Shown in pieces: positions 36,121 through 45,594 of a stretch of DNA of 64,000 nucleotides. The notes under the pieces were generated by a model. The model was not told the DNA's origin, made no database searches, and saw nothing but the letters and a program-made list of their open reading frames with translations. The stretch comes from Allofranklinella schreckenbergeri (lineage in GTDB: Bacteria > Pseudomonadota > Gammaproteobacteria > Burkholderiales > Burkholderiaceae_C): NCBI RefSeq assembly GCF_003703475.1, contig NZ_RDQM01000008.1, positions 96,016 to 160,015 on the forward strand. Reading direction: 5' to 3'. Position 1 is the first letter of the stretch, and each line of letters starts with the position of its first letter. A program made the translations under genes and the position numbers.

Positions 36121-36315
36121 TCAACGCTTATCCAGCGGGCAAGTGTTGATGCCCAACAGCGGGTACAGCGGGCAGAAGCTGAACAGCCCCGTCACCAGTG
36201 GCACGATGCCCAGGTAGCCCCACCAGCCCACGACATTGAACGCAGCCAAGGCAATCAGCACCACGCCGACCACGATGCGCAAGATTCGATCGATACCACC
36301 AACGTTCAGCTTCAT
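36121..36315 (-). CDS. DUF2892 (YgaP-like) small inner-membrane protein
   Basis: This 64-residue protein has the DUF2892 pattern: an N-terminal MKLNVGGIDRILRIVVGVVLIAL segment, a second hydrophobic helix (YLGIVPLVTGLFSFCPLYPLLG) and a Cys pair (FCPLY, NTCPL). Such domains are found alone or fused to rhodanese domains. The function is unknown. AAGGAG lies 6 nt before the ATG. It is divergent from uvrA and probably monocistronic. Confidence 0.85.
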   Translation of the reverse strand: MKLNVGGIDRILRIVVGVVLIALAAFNVVGWWGYLGIVPLVTGLFSFCPLYPLLGINTCPLDKR

Positions 36316-36486
36316 CTGTCACTCCTTTGGATAGGTTTGTCAAAAAATCAATAGGGCATACGCTATCACACTTTGTCACAACTAGGGGCAATCCCTGACT
36401 CCGTGGCGTGCCCCCCGCAGACCTGGCCCCTGCCCAGGCGCCCTTGCTATCATGCCCGGTTGCATTTTTTTCTTGCCTGCACTGGG

Positions 36487-39400
36487 ATGAGTTCCACCAC
36501 CAATTCCGCCGCCACGCCCGCAGTTTGCGCACCTTCGCATGGGCACGACTGCATCAGCATCCGTGGCGCGCGCACCCACAACCTGAAAAACATCGATCTC
36601 GATATCCCGCGCCACAAGCTCATCGTCATCACCGGCATGTCCGGCTCGGGCAAATCCTCGCTGGCGTTCGACACGCTGTACGCCGAAGGCCAGCGGCGTT
36701 ATGTGGAAAGCCTCTCCGCTTACGCCCGCCAGTTCCTGGGGCGGCTGGACAAGCCCGATGTGGACATGATCGAGGGCCTCTCGCCGGCCATCTCCATCGA
36801 GCAAAAAGCCACCAGCCATAACCCGCGCTCCACCGTCGGCACCGTCACCGAGATCAGCGATTACCTGCGCCTGCTCTATGCGCGCGCAGGCACACCCTAT
36901 TGCCCTACGCATCAGTTGCCGCTGGCCGCACAAACCGTCAGCCAAATGGTCGATGCCATCCTGGCGCTGCCCGAAGGCACCAAGCTGATGCTGCTGGCCC
37001 CCGTGGCGCGCGGCAAAAAGGGCGAATTTGCCGATCTGTTTGAAGCCATGCGCGCGCGCGGCTTTGTGCGCTTTCGCGTCGATGGGCAGACGGTGAGCGA
37101 AGAAGACCTGCCCACCCTCAAAAAGAACGACCGGCACGATATCGACGTCGTCGTCGATCGCCTCAAAGTTCGCCCCGACATGCGCCAGCGCCTGGCCGAG
37201 AGCTTTGAAACGGCTTTGGGCATTGGCGGCGCCAACGCCAGCGGGCGCGTCATCGCGCTGGAGATGGACAGCGGCGTCGAGCACAACTTCAGCGCCAAAT
37301 TCGCCTGCCCGCATTGCGACTACAGCCTGCCCGAGCTGGAGCCACGCCTGTTCTCCTTCAACTCCCCCATTGGCGCCTGCCCCAGTTGCGACGGCCTGGG
37401 CGTCAGCGAGGTGTTCGACCCCGCACGCATCGTCGCCTTCCCCTCGCTCAGCCTGGCCGCTGGCGCCATCAAGGGCTGGGACAGGCGCAACGCCTACTAC
37501 TTCGGCCAACTCCAAAGCCTGGCCGCGCATTACGGCTTTGACGCCGAGCACACCCCCTTCGAGGAACTGCCCGCGCACGTGCGCGAAGTCATCCTGCACG
37601 GCTCCGGCCAGGAAGAAATCCGCTTCACCTTCATCGCCGAAAGCGGCCCCGGCAAAGGCCAGCCCATCGAGCGCCTGCGGCCCTTTGAAGGCATCGTCCC
37701 CCACTTCGAGCGGCGCTACCGCGAGACCGACTCCACCGCCGTGCGCGAGGAGCTGGCGCGATACCGCAGCGCACAAACCTGCCCGGCCTGCCAGGGCGCG
37801 CGCCTGCGCCAGGAGGCGCTGCACGTCAAAGTGGGCGAAGGCGCGCACGCGCGCCCCATCCAGCACGTCGTGCACGACACGCTGGCCGAGGCGCTGCGCT
37901 GGTTCGAGCAACTGCAACTGAGCGGCGCCAAGGCCGAGATCGCCGCCAAAATCGGGCGCGAAATCGCCACGCGGCTGCGCTTTCTCAACAACGTCGGCCT
38001 GGACTACCTCAGCCTGGAGCGCAGCGCCGACACCCTCTCCGGCGGCGAAGCCCAGCGCATCCGCCTGGCCAGCCAAATCGGCTCGGGCCTGACCGGCGTC
38101 ATGTACGTGCTGGACGAACCCAGCATCGGCCTGCACCAGCGCGACAACGACCGCCTCATCGCCACGCTGGAGCATCTGCGCGACATCGGCAACAGCGTGC
38201 TCGTCGTCGAGCACGACGAAGACATGATGCGCGCGGCCGACCACATCATCGACATGGGCCCCGGCGCGGGCGTGCATGGCGGCCAGGTCGTTGCCCAAGG
38301 CGATTTCGCCGCCATCTGCGCCCACACTGACTCGCTCACCGGGCGCTACCTCTCTGGCGCGCTGCGCATCGACGTGCCCGCCGCGCGCACGCCCTGGCAG
38401 GCCATACCCGCTGCCCGGGCCAACGCTGGTGCGCCCTTCCAGGCCGCCACAGCCACTACAGCATCCACCACAGAAGCCCAGCCAAGCCCCCTCGCCTACC
38501 AGACCCTGCGCATCGTCGGCGCCCACGGCAACAACCTGCGCCACGTCGATGTGGACATCCCCATCGGCCTCATCACCTGCGTCACCGGCGTATCCGGCTC
38601 CGGCAAAAGCACCCTGGTCAACGACACGCTGTACGCCGCCGTCGCCCAACGCCTTTACCGCGCCCACACCGAACCCGCCCCCCATCAGGAACTGCTCGGC
38701 CTGGAATGGCTGGACAAAGTCATCAACGTCGATCAAGCCCCCATCGGCCGCACCCCGCGCAGCAACCCCGCCACCTACACCGGCCTGATGACCCCCATCC
38801 GCGATCTGCTGGCGCAAGTGCCCACCGCGCAAGAGCGCGGCTACGGCCCCGGACGCTTTTCCTTCAACGTCGCCGGCGGGCGCTGCGAAGCCTGCCAGGG
38901 CGATGGCATGGTCAAAGTCGAAATGCACTTTCTGCCCGATGTGTACGTGCCCTGCGACATCTGCCACGGCCGCCGCTACAACCGCGAAACGCTGGAAGTG
39001 CGCTGGAAAGGCCACAACATCGCCGACATCCTCGACATGACGGTGGAAAACGCCCTGGCCGTCTTCCAAAGCGTGCCCGCCATCGCCCGCAAACTGCAAA
39101 CCCTGATGGACGTGGGCCTGTCCTACATCCGCCTGGGCCAAAGCGCCACCACCCTCTCCGGCGGCGAAGCCCAGCGCGTCAAACTCGCCCTGGAACTCTC
39201 GCGCCGCGACACCGGCCGCACGCTTTACATCCTGGACGAACCCACCACCGGCCTGCACTTTGCCGACATCGCCCTGCTCGTCCAAGTCCTGCAACGCTTG
39301 CGCGACGCGGGCAACACCGTCGTCGTCATTGAGCACAACCTGGACGTCATCAAAGTCGCCGACTGGATCATCGACATGGGCCCCGAAGGCGGCCAGGGCG

Positions 39401-39510
39401 GCGGCCAAGTCATCGCCCTGGGCACGCCTGAAGCCATTGCCCAGCACCCCGCCAGCCATACCGGACGCTATCTGCGCGACGTTTTGGCGCGAGGACGACG
39501 CACAACATAA
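36487..39510 (+). CDS. uvrA: Excinuclease ABC subunit A
   Basis: UvrA finds bulky DNA lesions and loads UvrB in nucleotide excision repair. The 1007-residue protein has two ABC ATPase modules: Walker [13 protein letters not shown] near 55 and [12 protein letters not shown] near 700, each with an ABC signature ([10 protein letters not shown] and [10 protein letters not shown]). Two zinc modules are seen (CPHCDY..CPSCDG and CEACQGD..CDICHG). An Ala/Thr-rich insertion between the two halves (around 640-670) makes it longer than E. coli UvrA (940). The ATG at 36,487 gives MSSTTNS; the upstream frame is not family-like. Divergent from DUF2892. Confidence 0.97.
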   Translation: MSSTTNSAATPAVCAPSHGHDCISIRGARTHNLKNIDLDIPRHKLIVITGMSGSGKSSLAFDTLYAEGQRRYVESLSAYARQFLGRLDKPDVDMIEGLSPAISIEQKATSHNPRSTVGTVTEISDYLRLLYARAGTPYCPTHQLPLAAQTVSQMVDAILALPEGTKLMLLAPVARGKKGEFADLFEAMRARGFVRFRVDGQTVSEEDLPTLKKNDRHDIDVVVDRLKVRPDMRQRLAESFETALGIGGANASGRVIALEMDSGVEHNFSAKFACPHCDYSLPELEPRLFSFNSPIGACPSCDGLGVSEVFDPARIVAFPSLSLAAGAIKGWDRRNAYYFGQLQSLAAHYGFDAEHTPFEELPAHVREVILHGSGQEEIRFTFIAESGPGKGQPIERLRPFEGIVPHFERRYRETDSTAVREELARYRSAQTCPACQGARLRQEALHVKVGEGAHARPIQHVVHDTLAEALRWFEQLQLSGAKAEIAAKIGREIATRLRFLNNVGLDYLSLERSADTLSGGEAQRIRLASQIGSGLTGVMYVLDEPSIGLHQRDNDRLIATLEHLRDIGNSVLVVEHDEDMMRAADHIIDMGPGAGVHGGQVVAQGDFAAICAHTDSLTGRYLSGALRIDVPAARTPWQAIPAARANAGAPFQAATATTASTTEAQPSPLAYQTLRIVGAHGNNLRHVDVDIPIGLITCVTGVSGSGKSTLVNDTLYAAVAQRLYRAHTEPAPHQELLGLEWLDKVINVDQAPIGRTPRSNPATYTGLMTPIRDLLAQVPTAQERGYGPGRFSFNVAGGRCEACQGDGMVKVEMHFLPDVYVPCDICHGRRYNRETLEVRWKGHNIADILDMTVENALAVFQSVPAIARKLQTLMDVGLSYIRLGQSATTLSGGEAQRVKLALELSRRDTGRTLYILDEPTTGLHFADIALLVQVLQRLRDAGNTVVVIEHNLDVIKVADWIIDMGPEGGQGGGQVIALGTPEAIAQHPASHTGRYLRDVLARGRRTT

Positions 39511-39515
39511 ATACA

Positions 39516-39590
39516 CCTCAAAGGAAAATCATCTTATTAACCAAATTGCCGAAACAAGGCGATTTTATTTCCTTTGATATGTAATTTATT
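39516..39590 (+). repeat. AT-rich interspersed palindromic element, copy 10
   Basis: The arms are CTCAAAGGAAAATC and ATTTCCTTTGATATGTAAT, and the core is TTGCCGAAACAAGGCGATT, a near-consensus match. It follows uvrA in a convergent gap. Confidence 0.92.
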
Positions 39591-39675
39591 GAAGTAGCAG
39601 GCTCTTCCACGGCTGCAAAACAGCCTCAAACCACCCACGACGGGGGCAGAAAGCCATGACCTGGGGGAAAAACAA

Positions 39676-39702
39676 CAAAGGGCGCATCACGCGCCCTTTG
39701 TC
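39676..39702 (-). terminator. Rho-independent terminator
   Basis: CAAAGGGCGC-ATCAC-GCGCCCTTTG is a perfect 10-bp stem. On the minus strand a T-rich run follows, so it ends the yfiR/yfiB-like transcript. It may also stop uvrA readthrough. Confidence 0.85.
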
Positions 39703-39806
39703 CATTGCTGCATTTTTGAGAAATCGTGATAAATCAAGCGGCTGTTGCATCAACCCATCCCAAAGCCCATCACACCTTCCTCAAAAAGACAGCCCAGAAA
39801 GTCCTT

Positions 39807-40325
39807 TTATTTCGCAGCCGGCACAAGCCCGCCAGCCACACCCACCACCAGCGTCACCCGGCGATTTTCCGCACGCCCCTCAGGCGTTGCATTATCCGCA
39901 ATGGGAGCGGAAGCGCCCTTGCCCACTACCTTGAGCTTGTGCACATCCTGGCCAAGGGCCACCATTTCATCGGCCACCGCCTGCGCACGCTGCTCCGACA
40001 AACGCTGGTTGTGCTGGTCAGCCCCGCGATTATCGGTATGACCTTCCAGCTTCAGATAGCCAATGCCAATCTCCTTAAACAGCCCCGTGATCCGGGCAAT
40101 CACTGCTTTGGCTTCCTCACTGAGATCGGACGAATCCGTTTCAAAGAGAATTTTCCCAGCCAAATCGTAGGACATCCCTTTATCGATATGCACAAAGCCG
40201 AATTCTTCCAACGCATGAATTTGCTCAGCAGTCAAGCCGCTGGCATGCGTTTGTGGCACCGTTTGGCATGCTGTCAATACCAGGACGGCCAGGGAAAGGA
40301 AAAAAGAACGCAAAAAGAAAAGCAT
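39807..40325 (-). CDS. OmpA-family lipoprotein (YfiB-like)
   Basis: This 172-residue lipoprotein has a signal peptide ending in LTAC (Cys at about 20) and a peptidoglycan-binding OmpA C-terminal domain. The domain shows ILFETDSSDLSEEA, the key LEGHTDNRGADQHNQRLSEQRA motif near 110-130, and ENRRVTL at the end. It follows a YfiR-like gene by 38 bp. In Pseudomonas, YfiB is the outer-membrane lipoprotein that binds YfiR and relieves its inhibition of the diguanylate cyclase YfiN. The yfiB identity is inferred from the pairing, since generic OmpA-like lipoproteins look similar. Confidence 0.78.
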   Translation of the reverse strand: MLFFLRSFFLSLAVLVLTACQTVPQTHASGLTAEQIHALEEFGFVHIDKGMSYDLAGKILFETDSSDLSEEAKAVIARITGLFKEIGIGYLKLEGHTDNRGADQHNQRLSEQRAQAVADEMVALGQDVHKLKVVGKGASAPIADNATPEGRAENRRVTLVVGVAGGLVPAAK

Positions 40326-40363
40326 GGTACGAAAATCAATTGTGAAGCTGCACCCAACAAGAC

Positions 40364-40897
40364 TCAGGGCTGTTTTTGTGCATCGGGTTGCGCCAGCGTT
40401 AATACCCACGGATTCAGCCGCACCCCACTGCGCGCCACCAAATCCAGATTCACCTCAAATGCTGCCGGCATTGCATAGAGATAAATACAAAAAAAAGAAA
40501 TTTCACTGCAATGCGTTGGATTTTGCCGAATAGTCACCACCGGTTTGCCAACCAATGGCCTGAGCAAATTCTCCGCATAGGCATCGGACAAATTACCCAC
40601 ATACAGCACCTCGCACTCGTCCAAATTACCCGCATCCGTGGTGGACACATGCCGAATATCCAGCTCGCCATGACGCGAACGCAAGGGGTGCTCTCTGAGC
40701 GATCGCTCCAGAGCATCATGCCCGGCCACGCAAACCAGCAATGGGGCTTTCATTTGTGGCCATTGAGAATACTCAATCACCCCTGCAACCAGACGACGCA
40801 GCTGCAGGGTGACCGAGGCTTCATCGGCCCTCGCTGTGCCGCAAACCCCGCTGAGCACGAGGCTGCATACGCACATCAACCATGTTTTTTTGCCCAT
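40364..40897 (-). CDS. YfiR family periplasmic protein (DUF4154)
   Basis: This 177-residue protein has a Sec signal peptide (cleavage near TARADEA, about residue 24) and then the YfiR pattern: LRRLVAGVIEYSQWP, LLVCVAGHDALERSL, CEVLYVGNLSDAYAENLL, GKPVVTIRQNP and FEVNLDLVARSGVRLNPWVLTLA. Several Cys residues could form the disulfides known in YfiR. YfiR inhibits the inner-membrane diguanylate cyclase YfiN in Pseudomonas. Here no yfiN lies between this gene and the OmpA lipoprotein gene, so the partner cyclase must be elsewhere or absent. Confidence 0.85.
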   Translation of the reverse strand: MGKKTWLMCVCSLVLSGVCGTARADEASVTLQLRRLVAGVIEYSQWPQMKAPLLVCVAGHDALERSLREHPLRSRHGELDIRHVSTTDAGNLDECEVLYVGNLSDAYAENLLRPLVGKPVVTIRQNPTHCSEISFFCIYLYAMPAAFEVNLDLVARSGVRLNPWVLTLAQPDAQKQP

Positions 40898-41025
40898 GGA
40901 TTACCCCATATCGACGCCAAACCGCCGCCACTATCCAACCGCAAGCGCAAAACCTATCAGTTCAAGGACAGGCATCTTGCAATCCTCCAACCCTGTTCAA
41001 GGCCGCAGATTGTAATGTGCCCTCC

Positions 41026-41760
41026 TCAAGGCCTGCTCAGCGCTTCTTGCTGTAACGCAAACAACTGTTCAATGCCTTGACCGGCCAAATCCAGCAAAGC
41101 ATCCATTTGGGTGCGTGAAAATGCCGCACCTTCTGCCGTACCCTGGACTTCCACAAAATGGCCCGACGCTGTCATGACGATATTCATGTCCGTATCGCAA
41201 GCGCTGTCCTCCGAATATTCCAAATCCAATAAAGCCTGGCCCTGCACGATCCCTACAGAAACCGCCGCCACTGCTTCGCGGATGGGGTTTTGCGCAATCA
41301 TTCCCTGCCGAAGCAACCACGTCACTGCATCATGCGCGGCAACATAAGCGCCCGTAATAGCTGCTGTGCGCGTGCCGCCATCGGCCTGCAAAACATCGCA
41401 ATCCAAATGGATGGAGCGCTCACCCAACTGCTCCAAATCGAACACGGCGCGCAAGGAGCGGCCAATCAAACGCTGAATTTCCTGTGTGCGCCCGGTTTGT
41501 TTGCCCTTGGCCGCCTCGCGCTGGCTGCGCGTATGCGTGGCGCGCGGCAACATCCCGTATTCGGCGGTCACCCAACCCTGCCCGGAGCCTTTTTGATGCG
41601 GCGGCACACGTTCTTCCACCGAGGCTGTACATAAAACCTGCGTATGGCCAAATGCCACCAAAACCGATCCCTCAGCATGCATGGTATAGCCGCGTTCAAT
41701 GCGCACGGGACGCAGCGCATTGGCGGCGCGCTGTTGAGCGCGGATAAAAGTTGAATGCAT
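41026..41760 (-). CDS. rph: Ribonuclease PH
   Basis: RNase PH trims tRNA 3' ends with phosphate and is also linked to rRNA processing. The 244-residue protein has the family N-terminus ([28 protein letters not shown]), the phosphate site region [39 protein letters not shown], and [16 protein letters not shown]. Nothing is missing. It lies 44 bp downstream of the NUDIX gene on the same strand. Confidence 0.97.
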   Translation of the reverse strand: MHSTFIRAQQRAANALRPVRIERGYTMHAEGSVLVAFGHTQVLCTASVEERVPPHQKGSGQGWVTAEYGMLPRATHTRSQREAAKGKQTGRTQEIQRLIGRSLRAVFDLEQLGERSIHLDCDVLQADGGTRTAAITGAYVAAHDAVTWLLRQGMIAQNPIREAVAAVSVGIVQGQALLDLEYSEDSACDTDMNIVMTASGHFVEVQGTAEGAAFSRTQMDALLDLAGQGIEQLFALQQEALSRP

Positions 41761-41804
41761 CCAATCCTCTGAAAATCAAAAAAACGAATACGCAAAAACC
41801 GATT

Positions 41805-42557
41805 TCAAGGTTTTGAATAAGGTGCGCGCATAAACCAATAAAAATTTCTCAAAATACTGGCCGTCACGCCCCAAATAAAATATTCCTGCTCTTTTTCCAG
41901 ATAAGGCATGGAGAGCCAGCGCCGCTCCATGCCATCCATCTGGAACACATGGTGGCGGTGGTTGGCCGGATTCAGCAAAAAACGCAGCGGCACCTCAAAA
42001 ATCTCATCCACCTCATGCGGGTTGGCCTGCAAGGGCAACCCCGGCGGCACGATTCCCACCACTGGCGTCACCTCAAACCCCGTACCTGTCAGATAGCTGG
42101 GCAACTGGCCCAGCACCTGCACCCGCTCTGGCTGCAAGGCGACTTCTTCTTGCGCCTCTCTCAAAGCCGCGGCGACAACGTCCTCACCCGGATCCAAACG
42201 CCCGCCCGGGAAAGCCACCTGGCCCGAATGGGTGTTGAGGCGCGAGGAACGCCTCGTCAGCAACACGGTGGGCTGCGGCTGCGCCACGATGGGGATCAGA
42301 ACGGCCGCGGCAATGGGGGTAAAGCCCGGCGAAAAATCCAGCCATTGGCTTTCCGTCACCCATTCCGGCGTCCACACCGGCTGGCGCTCAAATCGCTCAC
42401 GCAGCGCTGCGATGGATTGCGCCGCATCGGGCACGGCCAGCAAATGCCGATCCACTTGAATGACAGGCACATCCTGCGGACGCAAGCCTTGCGGCAGCCG
42501 AATGCGCGGCCTTTGCGGCGGCCTGAGTTCAGGCAGGGGCTTTTGATCGGGCGACAT
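41805..42557 (-). CDS. NUDIX hydrolase, CoA pyrophosphatase type
   Basis: This 250-residue protein has a complete Nudix box (GGRLDPGEDVVAAALREAQEEV) directly after the LLTRRSSRLNTHSGQVAFPG block that marks the NudL/PCD1 CoA-diphosphatase group. It would cleave CoA or its derivatives to phosphopantetheine and ADP; this is inferred from the family. About 75 N-terminal residues precede the domain. The ATG at 42,557 is preferred over a TTG at 42,587, which lies inside repeat copy 11. rph follows. Confidence 0.88.
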   Translation of the reverse strand: MSPDQKPLPELRPPQRPRIRLPQGLRPQDVPVIQVDRHLLAVPDAAQSIAALRERFERQPVWTPEWVTESQWLDFSPGFTPIAAAVLIPIVAQPQPTVLLTRRSSRLNTHSGQVAFPGGRLDPGEDVVAAALREAQEEVALQPERVQVLGQLPSYLTGTGFEVTPVVGIVPPGLPLQANPHEVDEIFEVPLRFLLNPANHRHHVFQMDGMERRWLSMPYLEKEQEYFIWGVTASILRNFYWFMRAPYSKP

Positions 42558-42586
42558 AAACAAATACAGGCTTGGCAGAAAGAACA

Positions 42587-42665
42587 AATTTCAATTCAAA
42601 AGAAAATCAAATCTCCACCCAACATGCCGAAAAAATATTATTTTATTTCCTATTGAATTAAAATT
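42587..42665 (+). repeat. AT-rich interspersed palindromic element, copy 11
   Basis: The left arm is TTTCAATTCAAAAGAAAAT, the core is CATGCCGAAAAAAT and the right arm is TTATTTCCTATTGAATTAAAATT. It lies between the end of the rplS operon and the NUDIX gene, both on the minus strand. Confidence 0.88.
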
Positions 42666-42698
42666 AAAAAGCCGACGCTCTGTATGCTTGTGCCATAA

Positions 42699-42735
42699 GA
42701 AAACCGCCGCAACGGCCAAAGGGCAGTGCGGCGGT
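42699..42735 (-). terminator. Rho-independent terminator of the rpsP-rplS operon
   Basis: ACCGCCGCA and TGCGGCGGT form a 9-bp stem. On the minus strand GTTTTCTTAT follows. It lies about 40 bp after the rplS stop. Confidence 0.8.
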
Positions 42736-42774
42736 GTTTCACGATTTCGATCGCAAGGCAAAGTTGCGCAGGGT

Positions 42775-43149
42775 TTAATCTGCAACCTTGACGCGCGAAG
42801 GCAGTTTTTCCTTGATGCGGGCAGATTTGCCACTGCGTTGGCGCAAGTAGTACAGCTTGGCGCGACGCACATCACCACGGCGCTTCACAGTGATGCTGGC
42901 GATCAAGGGGCTGTAGGTTTGGAAAGTACGCTCAACGCCTTCGCCGCTGGAGATTTTGCGCACCGTGAAGCTGCTGTTGAGGCTGCGGTTGCGCTTGGCA
43001 ATCACCACGCCTTCGTAAGCCTGCACACGCTTGCGGTTGCCTTCCACCACGTTCACGTTCACCACCACGGTATCACCGGGGGAAAAATCGGGAATGTTTT
43101 TGTTCAACCGCGCAATTTCTTCGGCTTCCAGGGTCTGGATCAAGTTCAT
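42775..43149 (-). CDS. rplS: 50S ribosomal protein L19
   Basis: L19 sits at the interface of the two ribosomal subunits. The 124-residue protein starts [28 protein letters not shown] and contains [22 protein letters not shown] and [20 protein letters not shown], all canonical. The frame is open to 43,191 but the ATG at 43,149 is the normal start. It is the last gene of the operon rpsP-rimM-trmD-rplS. Confidence 0.97.
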   Translation of the reverse strand: MNLIQTLEAEEIARLNKNIPDFSPGDTVVVNVNVVEGNRKRVQAYEGVVIAKRNRSLNSSFTVRKISSGEGVERTFQTYSPLIASITVKRRGDVRRAKLYYLRQRSGKSARIKEKLPSRVKVAD

Positions 43150-43283
43150 GTGTTGTCCTATCCGATCTTGCAAGGGCAAGGGTTGTATCAATGCCGGAAT
43201 TGGCCCCGAGCCTATGCAGCCCAGGTGTATGCGCCCCTGTAGAGGATCGAAAAACCGCTGATTATAACCAGCGCACGCGCGCC

Positions 43284-44093
43284 TTATACGGTACTGCGTT
43301 TCAGCTCAGCCAGCCAATCCCGCTCTTGCTCGCTCAATTGCCCAACTTGCTCGGCTTTGGCCAACAAATCGGGCCTGCGCTGTGCACTCAACGCCAGACT
43401 TTGCTGGCGGCGCCAAACGGCAATGCGCGCATGGTCGCCGCTTAACAGCACATCCGGCACGCTTTGACCGCGCCAGTTCTCCGGTCGTGTGTAATGGGGG
43501 CAGTCCAGCAGTCCGCCTATATTGGGATGGAAGCTGTCTTGCATATGGCTTTGCGCATCGTGCAAAACTTCCGGCTGCAAACGCAAGACCGCATCCAGAA
43601 AAGCCGCCGCCGCAACCTCTCCGCCCGAGAGCACAAAATCACCAAGGCTGATTTGGCAGTCCACGTATGCATCCACAAAGCGCTGATCCACCCCCTCATA
43701 ACGCCCGCATAACAGCACAGCGCCCTGCCCTCGCGCACCCGGTTGTGGCAGAGCAAAGCGGGCTATCAAGGCGTGCTGGAGCGGGTCGCCCACAGGCGTG
43801 AAAAACACCAGCGGCACCCGATCTTCGGCATCGGGCAGAGATTTCACGCCAACGACTTCGCCTCGCGCCAAACGGATGGCATCCACGCATCGGGCCAGCG
43901 GCTCAGCCAGCATCACCATGCCAGGCCCGCCGCCAAAGGGGCGATCATCAATGCGCCGGTAAGCGCCATCGGCGAAATCCCGCGGATTCCATAAATGCAC
44001 CTGTACGCCTAGGGCCAAGGCGCGGCGATTCACCCCGTGCTCCAGGTAAGGCGAAATCAATTCAGGAAATAGCGTAATGACATCAAAACGCAT
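43284..44093 (-). CDS. trmD: tRNA (guanine-N1)-methyltransferase
   Basis: TrmD methylates G37 of tRNAs with CCN, CUN and CGG codons and prevents +1 frameshifts. The 269-residue SPOUT-knot protein starts [13 protein letters not shown] and has [34 protein letters not shown] and [16 protein letters not shown]-terminal region with [25 protein letters not shown] completes it. The ATG follows the rimM stop by one base, so the genes are translationally linked. Confidence 0.97.
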   Translation of the reverse strand: MRFDVITLFPELISPYLEHGVNRRALALGVQVHLWNPRDFADGAYRRIDDRPFGGGPGMVMLAEPLARCVDAIRLARGEVVGVKSLPDAEDRVPLVFFTPVGDPLQHALIARFALPQPGARGQGAVLLCGRYEGVDQRFVDAYVDCQISLGDFVLSGGEVAAAAFLDAVLRLQPEVLHDAQSHMQDSFHPNIGGLLDCPHYTRPENWRGQSVPDVLLSGDHARIAVWRRQQSLALSAQRRPDLLAKAEQVGQLSEQERDWLAELKRSTV

Positions 44094-44094
44094 A

Positions 44095-44778
44095 TCAATA
44101 ATCGGGTTGCCAATCCACCGTGATTTGCCGGTCTGACAAATCAACTGTATCGACATACACCCCCACAAAAGGGATCAAGTGCTCTTTCGGCTTGCCTTGC
44201 ACTTCGCCCTGCACCACCAGTACGGACTGCGGCCCGTTGGAAAACAGTTTTTCCACTTGCCCCAGCCGAATGCCTTGGCGATTGCGCACCTCCAGCCCTA
44301 TTAAGTCCACCCAGTAGAACTCCCCTTCGGGCAACACGGGGAAGGCACTGCGCGGCAAGGCAATCGTGGCGCCTCTCAATGCATGGGCGACGTCGCGATC
44401 ATCCACTCCCTCGAATTTCGCAATCAACCCATCACTTTGGGGTTTCAGTTGTTCGACCCGCACATGCAAATGGGAGGTCAGCCATGGCACACCACGCGCA
44501 TGGGCGCCTTGGGGAGGCGCAATAAACCATTCCTGCACTTCATGCAAAGCATCTGCATCGGCGCTGAAAGGGCTGATGCGAACCCATCCCTTCACTCCAA
44601 AAGCACCTGCGATATAAGCCAGATCAATCAACGCTTCGCTTGGCTCAGGCTCTGCGAGCGAGGCCAACAGCCCTCGGACAGTCTGCTCTTTTTCTTGACT
44701 AGGCCAGGAGCCTTTAGACATCTCGGTTGTAGCCTGTTCAGGCAACGATGGTTCGGAGGTTTTATACGCTTTGCTCAT
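44095..44778 (-). CDS. rimM: 16S rRNA processing protein RimM
   Basis: RimM helps mature the 30S head by binding S19. The N-terminal RimM barrel begins at DLAYIAGAFGVKGWVRISPFS near residue 50 and the PRC barrel has EFYWVDLIGLEVRNRQG and HLIPFVGVYVDTVDL. The 227-residue protein carries about 45 extra N-terminal residues (Ser/Glu-rich) compared with E. coli RimM. A terminator-like hairpin lies just before its start. Confidence 0.93.
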   Translation of the reverse strand: MSKAYKTSEPSLPEQATTEMSKGSWPSQEKEQTVRGLLASLAEPEPSEALIDLAYIAGAFGVKGWVRISPFSADADALHEVQEWFIAPPQGAHARGVPWLTSHLHVRVEQLKPQSDGLIAKFEGVDDRDVAHALRGATIALPRSAFPVLPEGEFYWVDLIGLEVRNRQGIRLGQVEKLFSNGPQSVLVVQGEVQGKPKEHLIPFVGVYVDTVDLSDRQITVDWQPDY

Positions 44779-44802
44779 TCAGATTCCATACAGAAATCAA
44801 CA

Positions 44803-44840
44803 CAAAAAAACAGGCATTGCGCCCAAAGCGACAATGCCTG
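44803..44840 (-). terminator. Terminator-like hairpin inside the rpsP operon
   Basis: On the minus strand CAGGCATTG pairs with CAATGCCTG (9 bp, 12-nt loop) and is followed directly by seven T. It lies between the rpsP stop and the rimM start, and no other promoter for rimM is evident, so partial termination would lower rimM-trmD-rplS relative to rpsP. Confidence 0.85.
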
Positions 44841-44865
44841 CCTTCATCAGAGCTTGCTACGGGAG

Positions 44866-45123
44866 TTAGGCCGCAACTTGCTGCTTAGCTGCTTGCTTGA
44901 TCAAGCGCACCACCGTATCAGACGCCTGAGCGCCAACACCTTTCCAGTATGTCAAGCGATCATGGTCAATACGCAAGCCTTGCTCAGCCCCACGTGCATT
45001 GGGGTTGTAATAACCGATACGCTCAATAAAGCGACCATCACGGCGCACACGCTTATCGGCCACAACAATGTTGTAAAAAGGGCGAGCTTTGGAGCCGCCG
45101 CGGGAGAGTCTGATAACGACCAT
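44866..45123 (-). CDS. rpsP: 30S ribosomal protein S16
   Basis: S16 is an early-binding protein of the 30S body. The 85-residue sequence [39 protein letters not shown] is canonical. AAGGAAT lies about 8 nt before the ATG. It leads the operon; the promoter must lie in the 150-bp gap shared with divergent cutA. Confidence 0.97.
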   Translation of the reverse strand: MVVIRLSRGGSKARPFYNIVVADKRVRRDGRFIERIGYYNPNARGAEQGLRIDHDRLTYWKGVGAQASDTVVRLIKQAAKQQVAA

Positions 45124-45273
45124 TTGTCAGTATTCCTTCAAGGAAAGGGTGAACCACAACAGACCACCACAAAAACAGCGTTTGAGACACGCGACATGAC
45201 CACCCGGCCAGCGACTACGCTGCAAAGCCGCGCATTATAGCAAACCCTCTTTACCTCTACCCCAGCATCACCC

Positions 45274-45594
45274 ATGAGCCTTTTGATTGTTTTCACCACC
45301 GTCGGCAATGAGGCCGATGCACACCGCCTTGCCGAGATCGCCTTAGCCAAGAGGCTCACGGCATGCGTTCATATCGATTCCATAGAAAGCCTGTACGAGT
45401 GGCAAGGCGCCATGGTCAACGAGCGTGAGTGGCGTATAGCGTTCAAAACCGATGCAGCCCATTGCACGATGTTGCAATCCGTCCTCGCTGAGCACCATCC
45501 CTATGACATTCCGGCCATTTATGCCGTTTCGGCTGTACATGTCGCTGCCCCCTTTGCCCAATGGCTTGGCAGCACCCTCTCCGAAAAACCTTGA
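45274..45594 (+). CDS. cutA: Divalent-cation tolerance protein CutA
   Basis: This 106-residue trimeric PII-like protein has the family blocks: VFTTVGNEADAHRLAEIALAKRLTACVHI, ESLYEWQGAMVNEREWRIAFKT and HPYDIPAIYAVSA. CutA was linked to copper tolerance in E. coli, but its biochemical role remains unclear. It is divergent from rpsP. Its TGA directly abuts the sppA stop on the other strand (TGATCA), with no terminator between. dsbD, a frequent neighbour, is not present. Confidence 0.93.
   Translation: MSLLIVFTTVGNEADAHRLAEIALAKRLTACVHIDSIESLYEWQGAMVNEREWRIAFKTDAAHCTMLQSVLAEHHPYDIPAIYAVSAVHVAAPFAQWLGSTLSEKP

Noticed and set aside
36382..39516. Open frame of 1044 codons opposite uvrA
   Set aside because: It mirrors uvrA codon usage and encodes low-complexity Gly/Val/Ala-rich sequence; uvrA is certain.
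41768..41815. Possible fifteenth repeat between rph and the NUDIX gene
   Set aside because: It has an AAATCAAAAAAAC-like arm but neither the GCCGAAA core nor a matching right arm, so it was not counted.
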